Part shown: piece after piece, positions 1 to 5,260 of the stretch
Numbering within the stretch: position 1 is the first letter of the stretch
Layout of the letters: each line of letters opens with the position of its first letter
Origin: CAYOOP01 sp964405685
GTDB taxonomy: Bacteria; Pseudomonadota; Alphaproteobacteria; Rickettsiales; SXRF01
Length of the DNA stretch: 6,705 nt
Reading direction: 5' to 3'
NCBI GenBank assembly: GCA_964405685.1
Contig: CAYOOP010000016.1
Span: 1 to 6,705 of the forward strand
Notes under the pieces: generated by a model
What the model saw: the letters and a program-made list of their open reading frames with translations, nothing else
The model's database searches: none
What the model was told of the DNA's origin: nothing
Program-made: the position numbers and the translations under genes

Positions 1-650
1 TTCTTACCCGTGTGGACGAAATAGAGAATCCGCTTGGCGTCCACCATCATATCCGCGATGTGCTGCTGGTTTTTGGCGATCATAATAATATTGTGGTAAT
101 CGGCGTCGTCAAAACGTTTCTGCGGCCAAATCTGCTTGTATAGATTCTCGACCGAGCGCACGTCGTCCACCGTCGTCTTGGCGATATCCTCGTTGTATTC
201 ACTAAGCAGGCCGCGAATTGCTCTCAGCAATTTAATGTTCGTGCGCACCATATCGGCAATCGCCTCTTTTACCTCGCCCTCAAGCGGCACATGAATTTTA
301 TGCAGGCGCTTGTAGCTGTTTTTCGCGCGGTCGCCGATCAATTCGAGCAATGTCGACACCTTCACGCAGCCGATCACAAAGCGCAAACTATCGCCCATCG
401 GCGCGTATTTGCTGATGGCTTCTTGCGCCACCGCAATGATGTCATACTCCAGTTGATTGACCTGCTTATCCAGTTTTTTGGCAATGTTCTCCTCATGCAC
501 GTGCGTGTCCGGCGCGGTGGTGGATTTTAAATCCTCGGCGATCAGTTCTTCAATTGCCATGGCGTCTTCCACCATTTGCAACATCAGGCCTGCGAGCTTT
601 TGCAAGCAGTCATTGAAGCTTTTCAGCGCGTAATTCGAGAGGTCAAGCAT
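1..650 (-). CDS. phoU: PhoU-domain protein, phosphate signalling regulator (3' end cut by window edge)
   Basis: This is a partial gene: 216 complete codons are visible and the stop lies beyond base 1. PhoU proteins are cytoplasmic helical-bundle regulators that damp the PhoR/PhoB phosphate response and the Pst transporter. I translated it by hand; it starts MLDLSNYALKSF. The first three-helix repeat carries the family signature: D61 and LE at 67-68, then APMGDSLR (83-90), then LELIGDRAKN (102-111), whose E103 and D107 match the PhoU metal-binding motif. The second repeat ends in HIADMMVDAKRILYFVHTGK, the position of the usual ERIGDHAxNIAE segment, but E is replaced by Q196 and the GDH triplet is A-D-M. 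So only a few residues should be missing. The start is fixed by an in-frame TAA four codons upstream (660-662). There is no clear AGGAG ahead of it. It follows acs by 36 bases and is probably co-transcribed. No pst or phoB gene is visible here, so a role outside classic Pho control is possible. Confidence 0.85.
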   Translation of the reverse strand, partial: MLDLSNYALKSFNDCLQKLAGLMLQMVEDAMAIEELIAEDLKSTTAPDTHVHEENIAKKLDKQVNQLEYDIIAVAQEAISKYAPMGDSLRFVIGCVKVSTLLELIGDRAKNSYKRLHKIHVPLEGEVKEAIADMVRTNIKLLRAIRGLLSEYNEDIAKTTVDDVRSVENLYKQIWPQKRFDDADYHNIIMIAKNQQHIADMMVDAKRILYFVHTGK

Positions 651-686
651 CCGGGAACGTTATCCCAAAGCGCCCCGCCAATCAAT

Positions 687-2633
687 TCATTTTACGGATT
701 TGAGCAATGATTTCACGACTTCCGGATCGGTGAGCGTCGAGATATCCCCAAACTCTTTGCGCTCGCCTTCAGCAATTTTGCGCAATATCCGGCGCATGAT
801 TTTGCCTGAGCGCGTCTTTGGAAGTGCCGATGCAAAATGAATCACATCGGGCGTGGCAATCGGGCTTAAATGTTTGCGCACCTGCGCTTTTAGCTCTTTA
901 ACCAACGGCTCGCTTTCACTCACTCCTGTCTTCAGCGTCACATAGGCATAAATGCCTTGCCCCTTAATGTCGTGCGGCATACCGACCACGGCCGCTTCTG
1001 CAACGTCATGATGCGCAACCAGCGCACTTTCAATTTCTGCAGTTCCCAAACGATGGCCAGAGACATTCAACACATCATCGACACGTCCCGTAATCCAATA
1101 ATACCCATCCGCGTCGCGCTTCGCGCCGTCACCGGTGAAATACATGCCGGGGTATTGCGAGAAGTAAGTTTTCTCGAATCGGTCGTGATCGCCGTACAAC
1201 GTGCGTGCTTGCGCCGGCCAGGAATCGGTAAGGCAGAGCAGGCCTTCGCATTCACCTTCGAGTGGCTTGCCGGTGTTGTCGACAATAACAGGTTTGACGC
1301 CAAAAAATGGAAAGGCTGCTGCACCCGGTTTGAGCGGTTGCGCATAGGGCAGGGGCGTAATCATGTGACCACCGGTTTCAGTTTGCCACCAGGTGTCAAC
1401 AATGGGGCAACGCTTCTCACCCACCACGTCATGATACCAACGCCACGCTTCAGGGTTGATCGGTTCACCTACCGAACCCAGCAATCGTAGCGATGTGCGA
1501 GATGTTTTTTCCACCCACGCGTCACCCTCACGCATCATCGCGCGAATCGCCGTGGGCGCCGTATAAAAAATCGCAACCTTGTATTTGTCGATGATCTGCC
1601 ACATGCGCGACCAATCGGGGTATTGTGGCACGCCTTCAAACATCAACGTTGTCGCGCCATTTAAAAGCGGGCCATAGACCGTATAGGAATGCCCCGTCAC
1701 CCAGCCGACATCGGCCGAGCACCAAAAGACTTCCGGATTTGTTCCCTCCCCCACAGGGCTCGACGCGGAGAAGCGTCGAGGGTTAGGGAGGGAGGGGGTA
1801 TTGTCGTAATCAAACGTCGTCTTAAACGTATGGCCGATGTAGACCATATAACCGCCGGTGGTATGCAGCACCCCTTTGGGTTTGCCGGTCGAACCGGAAG
1901 TATACAAAATAAACAGCGGCGCTTCGGCGTCCATGCTTGCAGGCGGGCAGTCTGTACTCGCAGCCCTCACCAACTCATGCCACCAGCGGTCGCGCGAGGC
2001 ATCCCAACTCACCTCGCCGCGCGTGCGTCGCACGACAATCATGCGTGTCACGCCCGGACATGCTTTCAATGCTTCATCGGCTTGGTTTTTAAGCGGTAGT
2101 GCTTTTCCACCACGCACCGATTCATCGGCGGTGATGACAAGCGTGCTGCTGCAATCTTGAATTCGCCCGGCAAGTGCGCTTGCCGAGAACCCCGCAAACA
2201 CTACCGAATGCACCGCACCAATACGCGTACAAGCAAGCATCGCAATCGCCGCTTCGGGAATCATCGGCAAGTAAATGGTAACGCGGTCACCGGCTTTCAC
2301 ACCCTCGTTTTTCAGCACATTGGCGAACTTGCAAACTTCGGCGTGGAGTTCAGCATAGGTGAGTGTGCGCGATTGCGACGGGTCATCTCCTTCCCAAATG
2401 ATTGCTGTCTGGTTCGCGCGCGCGGGCAAGTGGCGATCCAGGCAATTCTCAGACAGATTAGTTTTTGCGCCTTCGAACCATTTGATGCTGACATCCGGGC
2501 TAAAGCGCGTGTTTTTCACGCGCGTCCATGGTTGATGCCATGTGTAGCTTTCTGCAACCTCACCCCAAAACCCTTCCGGATCCGAAATAGATTTTGCGTA
2601 GAGTATTTCGTATTGCTCAGTGTTAATGCTCAT
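687..2633 (-). CDS. acs: Acetyl-coenzyme A synthetase (AMP-forming acetate-CoA ligase)
   Basis: Acs activates acetate with ATP to acetyl-AMP and transfers the acetyl group to CoA in the cytoplasm, allowing growth on low acetate. The protein has 648 residues and aligns almost end to end with E. coli Acs as I remember it. Visible motifs are the phosphate loop YTSGSTGKPKG (244-254), SVGEPINPEAW (387-397), WWQTETGG (415-422), the hinge region GRVDDVLNVSGHRLG (516-530), and PKTRSGK (605-611), whose K611 is the catalytic lysine that Pat-type acetylases modify in this family. The ATG overlaps the rapZ stop codon (ATGA), so translation is probably coupled. The oddity is residues 278-299, rich in Pro, Ser and Arg, inserted between FDYD and PEVFWCSADVGW where the family has only two to four residues; this stretch is coded by a palindromic DNA element (separate entry). 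All catalytic motifs and the frame are intact, so the enzyme is probably active. Confidence 0.97.
   Translation of the reverse strand: MSINTEQYEILYAKSISDPEGFWGEVAESYTWHQPWTRVKNTRFSPDVSIKWFEGAKTNLSENCLDRHLPARANQTAIIWEGDDPSQSRTLTYAELHAEVCKFANVLKNEGVKAGDRVTIYLPMIPEAAIAMLACTRIGAVHSVVFAGFSASALAGRIQDCSSTLVITADESVRGGKALPLKNQADEALKACPGVTRMIVVRRTRGEVSWDASRDRWWHELVRAASTDCPPASMDAEAPLFILYTSGSTGKPKGVLHTTGGYMVYIGHTFKTTFDYDNTPSLPNPRRFSASSPVGEGTNPEVFWCSADVGWVTGHSYTVYGPLLNGATTLMFEGVPQYPDWSRMWQIIDKYKVAIFYTAPTAIRAMMREGDAWVEKTSRTSLRLLGSVGEPINPEAWRWYHDVVGEKRCPIVDTWWQTETGGHMITPLPYAQPLKPGAAAFPFFGVKPVIVDNTGKPLEGECEGLLCLTDSWPAQARTLYGDHDRFEKTYFSQYPGMYFTGDGAKRDADGYYWITGRVDDVLNVSGHRLGTAEIESALVAHHDVAEAAVVGMPHDIKGQGIYAYVTLKTGVSESEPLVKELKAQVRKHLSPIATPDVIHFASALPKTRSGKIMRRILRKIAEGERKEFGDISTLTDPEVVKSLLKSVK
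1737..1802. repeat. Palindromic element inserted in frame within acs
   Basis: This stretch codes residues 278-299 of Acs, which are absent from the family. Its DNA is a hairpin: inner stem CTCGACGC (1759-1766) and GCGTCGAG (1773-1780) around the loop GGAGAA, and an outer arm CCCTCCC (1744-1750) facing GGGAGGG (1786-1792, or in register 1790-1796). The inserted peptide starts NTPSLPNPRR and ends SPVGEGTN; both edge codons are AAT, which may be a 3-base target duplication or alignment ambiguity. The insert length is thus 63 or 66 bases, a multiple of three, open in the acs frame. Its resemblance to Rickettsia palindromic elements is in behaviour (in-frame insertion in a surface loop), not in a sequence match I can prove. 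Confidence 0.85.
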
Positions 2634-3469
2634 ACACGTGCGATGTCGCGGTGGTGGATAGTGGTGTCGTAGCCCGCTTCTTTCACCGCCTTGCCCAATT
2701 GTTCGGTGACGTAGACGGAGCGGTGCTTGCCGCCGGTGCAGCCAATGGCGATCGTCAGATAGCGTTTGCCTTCTTCTTTATAACGTGGCAGTAGCGGTAA
2801 AATGAGCGCGGTGAGCCGTTCGAAAAACGCTGCGAAATCAGCATCCGCCGCAATATAGGTTCCGACATCAGGATCAAGCCCGGTCTGTGGTTTGAGATGT
2901 TCAATGTAATGCGGGTTGCGAAGAAAGCGCACATCAAGCACTAAATCCGCCTCACGCGGGACGCCGTGACGGAAAGAAAACGACGTGACGTATACCCCCA
3001 GCGTTTTTTGCGTAGCATTGAAATGCCCGCTGACAATACGCCGCAGATCATTCACGCTGGTTTCGCTGGTATCAATCGTCACATCGGCATGGCTTTTAAG
3101 CGGCTCAATCAGGTCACGTTCTAAGCGAATACCATCCATCACTGGCTTATCATTTGCAAGCGGATGGGGGCGGCGTGTTTCCGTGTAGCGTTTACGCAGC
3201 ACCTCATCGTCGCAATCGAGATAAAGCGTCACCACATCATGTTCCGCGACGCGCAGGCGTCCCACAGTTTTTAAGAATTGCGCGGTGGAAAATTCACGGT
3301 TCCTGACATCGATATCAATTGCAAGATTGGTATTCGGACGCTTGTGCAGCACGTCTTCAATGAGGCTAAGCGGCAGGTTATCCATCGCCTCATAACCAAT
3401 ATCCTCGAGCGCGCGAAGTGCCACACCTTTGCCCGCGCCTGACATGCCAGTGATGAGGATAAGTTTCAT
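2630..3469 (-). CDS. rapZ: RapZ/YvcJ-family nucleotide-binding regulator (RNase adapter protein)
   Basis: RapZ proteins are cytoplasmic P-loop proteins. In E. coli RapZ binds the GlmZ and GlmY small RNAs and brings GlmZ to RNase E, controlling glucosamine-6-phosphate synthase; in Alphaproteobacteria the role is less clear. The 279-residue length fits the family. The N-terminal half shows a Walker A-like loop GMSGAGKG (8-15), VALRALEDIGY (16-26), DNLP (30-33), YLDCD (83-87) and the family motif YTETRRPHPL (95-104). The C-terminal RNA-binding domain shows SFSFRHGVP (163-171), DVRFLRNPHY (179-188), TGLDP (196-200), GCTGGKHRSV (243-252) and HHRD (272-275). The Walker A loop has Gly15 where Ser or Thr is usual. 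It lies downstream of hpf and overlaps acs by ATGA. In many Proteobacteria ptsN stands between hpf and rapZ; here it is absent and a palindromic repeat fills the gap. I see no Shine-Dalgarno sequence before its ATG. Confidence 0.95.
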   Translation of the reverse strand: MKLILITGMSGAGKGVALRALEDIGYEAMDNLPLSLIEDVLHKRPNTNLAIDIDVRNREFSTAQFLKTVGRLRVAEHDVVTLYLDCDDEVLRKRYTETRRPHPLANDKPVMDGIRLERDLIEPLKSHADVTIDTSETSVNDLRRIVSGHFNATQKTLGVYVTSFSFRHGVPREADLVLDVRFLRNPHYIEHLKPQTGLDPDVGTYIAADADFAAFFERLTALILPLLPRYKEEGKRYLTIAIGCTGGKHRSVYVTEQLGKAVKEAGYDTTIHHRDIARV

Positions 3470-3473
3470 GAGT

Positions 3474-3556
3474 AGTGGCTAGTTGTTAGTGGTGAGTGGT
3501 TAGTTAAGAAGTGGTGGGCAATTCTACTCACCACTAAGCACTTACCACTAACCACT
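3474..3556. repeat. Imperfect inverted repeat built from TAGTGG-like units, filling the hpf-rapZ gap
   Basis: Two 31-base arms (3474-3504 and 3526-3556) are reverse complements at 25 of 31 positions, with a 21-base centre. Each arm is itself iterated: TTAGTGG, GTGAGTGG and related units on the left, CCACTAA, CCACTAACC on the right. A further AGTGGTG copy lies in the centre. The right arm ends on the base next to the hpf stop codon (3557-3559) and the left arm begins four bases from the rapZ start, so it occupies nearly the whole 87-base gap. It is transcribed within the operon and could form a long weak hairpin between hpf and rapZ. It has no T-run, so it is not a typical terminator. Confidence 0.8.
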
Positions 3557-4141
3557 TTATGCCGCTTTATCGCCTGGGTCTACCCAGGAAATATTCCCAT
3601 CCTCGCGGCGGTAGACCACGTTGATGCGGCCGTGCGCGGCGTTGTAAAACAGCACCGCCGGCAAATCCTGCAGATCCATTTTCATCACCGCCTGCGAGAC
3701 GCTTAAGCGTTCCACCGAGGTTGGTTTTTCGACGATGACCAAGCTTGAAACTTTGCTTTCGTCCTCATGCTCGCCGACATCCGAAGGCAATACATATTTC
3801 GTACCGCCGATATCCACTTCCGCACCGCCCATGCTTTGCTTGTGGTGATTGGTGATTTTGCGCTTGTAGCGGCGCAATTGCTTGCCGACTTTCTCGAGTG
3901 CCGCTTCAAAGGTTGCGTAGACATCATCGCCAAGCGCGCTCGATTTTACGACCATGCCGGCGTGCGTGCCGAGGTTGCCATGAATATCCGCCCGGAAGCG
4001 ATGTGATTCTTTGGAGATAATCACGTGTACGCTGGTGACGCGATCGCTATATTTGGTGATGACGTCTTCCACATGCTGCTGCACATGGGTTCTTAAGGAC
4101 TCGCCGATGTCGACGCCCTTACCGCTTACTTCTATTTTCAT
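3557..4141 (-). CDS. hpf: Long-form ribosome hibernation promoting factor (HPF/RaiA family)
   Basis: HPF binds the decoding region of the 30S subunit in stationary phase, blocks initiation and, in the long form, pairs two ribosomes into an inactive 100S dimer. The 194-residue length fits long HPF. The N-terminal S30AE domain (about 1-100) begins MKIEVSGKGVDIGESLRTHV and carries the conserved helix DVYATFEAALEKVGKQLRRYKRK in two parts (73-85 and 86-95), rich in basic residues. A variable linker (about 101-135) leads to the C-terminal dimerisation domain (about 136-189), with EKPTSVERLSVSQAVMKMDL in halves (138-147, 148-157), AVLFYNA (162-168) and VVYRREDG (175-182). An AAGGA ribosome binding site is nine bases upstream and a promoter precedes it. 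It heads the probable hpf-rapZ-acs-phoU unit. rpoN, its usual upstream neighbour in many Proteobacteria, is replaced here by xth. Confidence 0.95.
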   Translation of the reverse strand: MKIEVSGKGVDIGESLRTHVQQHVEDVITKYSDRVTSVHVIISKESHRFRADIHGNLGTHAGMVVKSSALGDDVYATFEAALEKVGKQLRRYKRKITNHHKQSMGGAEVDIGGTKYVLPSDVGEHEDESKVSSLVIVEKPTSVERLSVSQAVMKMDLQDLPAVLFYNAAHGRINVVYRREDGNISWVDPGDKAA

Positions 4142-4150
4142 GTAGGATTT

Positions 4151-4155
4151 TCCTT
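4151..4155 (-). promoter_or_regulatory. Ribosome binding site of hpf
   Basis: AAGGA on the minus strand, nine bases before the hpf ATG. It supports the start at 4141 and contrasts with rapZ and xth, which lack an evident Shine-Dalgarno sequence. Confidence 0.8.
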
Positions 4156-4171
4156 ATTTAGTGACGATCCC

Positions 4172-4200
4172 ACCCTAGCACACTTTAGCTTTTTGGTCAA
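4172..4200 (-). promoter_or_regulatory. Sigma-70-type promoter of hpf
   Basis: On the minus strand TTGACC (4200-4195) is followed after exactly 17 bases by TAGGGT (4177-4172). The -35 box matches the consensus in five of six positions. It sits directly beside the xth stop codon (4203-4201). Transcription would begin near 4165, giving a leader of about 24 bases that includes the ribosome binding site. No other good promoter is visible before rapZ, acs or phoU, so this one probably drives all four. Confidence 0.7.
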
Positions 4201-5001
4201 TCATTCAGCGCGAATATCAACAATTACAGGCACATGGTCTGAGGGTTTTTCTGCATCCCGAAAATGGACAAGCGTTTCGCATTTCTTAAGTAGGGGGAGT
4301 AGCGGCTCCGTTAGCCATACGTGATCTAGGCGCCGCCCGCGGTTTGACACTTTCCAGTCGCGATTGCGGTAGCTCCACCAACTATAGAGCTTTTCGGGTG
4401 GTGGTGTAAAATGCCGCGCCGCGTCTTGCCAGTTCAAATATTCGTAGAGTTTGGTGAGTCGTTCCACCTCTGCGGGCGTGTGACTCACCACATCCAGCAA
4501 TGCTTTGTGCGACCAGACATCGTGCGGCAGCGGTGCTACGTTTAAATCACCCACCAAAATAAGCTTATCTTTCGCAGTGCGATGTTTGGCGAACCAGTTA
4601 TGCATCGCATCGATGTAGTCGAGCTTGTAGCCGTAATAAGGGTTTTCCACGCGATCAGGAATATCGCCCCCGGCGGGCACATAGAAGTTATGTACCTCTA
4701 CCTCATTCGCAAACCGCACGCTGACGTGGCGGCCCGCATCGTCTTTAAGCAGCGGTATGCGCTCGTTTTTTGTGAACGGGATTTTTGAGAAGGTTGCAAC
4801 ACCGTGATACCCTTTCAGGCCATGCACCGCGGCGTGTGGAAACCCAAGTTCACGAATCGCACCATGCGGAAAAAGTCCGTCTTCAACCTTGATTTCTTGC
4901 AGGCAGATGACATCAGGATTTACTTCATCAATCAGCGTTTTGAGTAGTGGCAAACGCAGACGGACGGAATTGATGTTCCAGGTGGCGAGGCGAAATTTCA
5001 T
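4201..5001 (-). CDS. xth: Exonuclease III-family AP endonuclease (base excision repair)
   Basis: Exonuclease III-family enzymes cut DNA 5' to abasic sites and trim blocked 3' ends in base excision repair, using Mg2+. From the ATG at 5001 the protein has 266 residues, the usual size. Catalytic and metal residues are in place: N9 in TWNINSVR (7-14), E36 in LQEIK (34-38), HGVATFSK (66-73), NFYVPAGG (105-112), D152 and N154 in GDLNVAP (151-157), D226 in RRLDHVW (223-229), and D255-H256 in SDHVPV (254-259). The open frame extends upstream to a TTG at 5082, but those 27 extra codons run through the terminator hairpin and T-run at 5050-5079 and resemble no part of the family, so I reject that start. 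No clear Shine-Dalgarno sequence precedes 5001. I see no convincing promoter between the terminator and the start; how the gene is transcribed is open. Confidence 0.95.
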   Translation of the reverse strand: MKFRLATWNINSVRLRLPLLKTLIDEVNPDVICLQEIKVEDGLFPHGAIRELGFPHAAVHGLKGYHGVATFSKIPFTKNERIPLLKDDAGRHVSVRFANEVEVHNFYVPAGGDIPDRVENPYYGYKLDYIDAMHNWFAKHRTAKDKLILVGDLNVAPLPHDVWSHKALLDVVSHTPAEVERLTKLYEYLNWQDAARHFTPPPEKLYSWWSYRNRDWKVSNRGRRLDHVWLTEPLLPLLKKCETLVHFRDAEKPSDHVPVIVDIRAE

Positions 5002-5026
5002 GTTTGCGCCAATAACAGCTTCAGGA

Positions 5027-5045
5027 CCCCGCAACAAGTGCGGGG
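5027..5045. repeat. Short perfect hairpin in the xth leader
   Basis: CCCCGCA (5027-5033) and TGCGGGG (5039-5045) form a perfect 7-base stem around ACAAG. No T-run follows in either direction, so it is not a terminator on its own. It lies between the terminator at 5050-5079 and the xth start and would be in any xth leader that reads through. The sequence style resembles the GC-rich arm of the larger repeat at 5261-5405, so it may be a repeat fragment. Confidence 0.6.
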
Positions 5046-5049
5046 CTCG

Positions 5050-5079
5050 AAAAAAACCCAGCGGGGAAACCGCCGGGTT
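5050..5079 (-). terminator. Rho-independent terminator, minus strand
   Basis: On the minus strand the stem AACCC-GCGG (5079-5070) pairs with CCGC-GGGTT (5064-5055) through one mismatch around the loop TTTCC, and a run of seven T follows (5056-5050). The form is classic. On the plus strand the hairpin is not followed by T, so it acts only leftwards. It stands upstream of xth, not downstream of any recognised gene, which means it either ends an unrecognised short minus-strand transcript or acts as an attenuator in the xth leader. Confidence 0.8.
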
Positions 5080-5260
5080 CAAAAGTCGCAGGACGTTTAA
5101 TTCGGTGCAACTACACCAAAATCACCTTTACTATATCAAGTTGCGTGCCAAGTTGAGAGTGTATTAAATTCAGACACTTACGATTTTTATGAACTCCTTA
5201 TATGCATAATATTTGTGCAAATACCTATTATATGCCTATTTTTTAGTCATACCCAGGGTT
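5080..5260. other. Non-coding AT-rich stretch between the divergent xth and ubiH blocks
   Basis: I see no credible protein in either strand here. On the minus strand a small hairpin GGTG-TAGTTG-CACC (5117-5104) precedes the terminator at 5050-5079. A TATAGT box (5135-5130) lies upstream, but no good -35 box is at the right distance. On the plus side the stretch must hold or pass on the ubiH promoter, yet I find only weak -10-like TATTAT and CATAAT boxes in the AT-rich part (about 5198-5245). Bases 5246-5253 read GTCATACC, close to the GTCATCCC end of the repeat beginning at 5261. Confidence 0.5.
5198..5235. repeat. AT-rich dyad with an 8-base direct repeat (operator-like)
   Basis: TTATATGC occurs at 5198-5205 and again at 5228-5235, 30 bases apart, about three helical turns. 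Between them GCATAATA (5204-5211) faces TATTATATGC (5226-5235) with a two-base bulge, and ATTTG-TG-CAAAT (5211-5222) forms an inner dyad. The arrangement could be a regulator site or a promoter region for ubiH or the opposite strand; AT-rich sequence also makes such matches by chance. Confidence 0.4.

Noticed and set aside
291..530. Plus-strand open frame of 79 codons near the left end
   Set aside because: It is antisense to the PhoU-domain gene, which is supported by family motifs.
957..1490. Plus-strand open frame of 177 codons, and others at 1689-2099, 1858-2160 and 2157-2672
   Set aside because: They are antisense to acs (the last also to the rapZ end). The translations show no recognisable domain, and acs itself is certain from its motifs.
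1737..1802. The acs insertion as a frameshift or assembly error
   Set aside because: The frame continues intact on both sides with all family motifs, the length is a multiple of three, and the DNA is a structured palindrome rather than random or low-complexity sequence.
3474..3556. Reading the hpf-rapZ inverted repeat as a rho-independent terminator or a CRISPR array
   Set aside because: There is no T-run after the stem in either direction. The units are only about 6-8 bases, variable, and without spacers.
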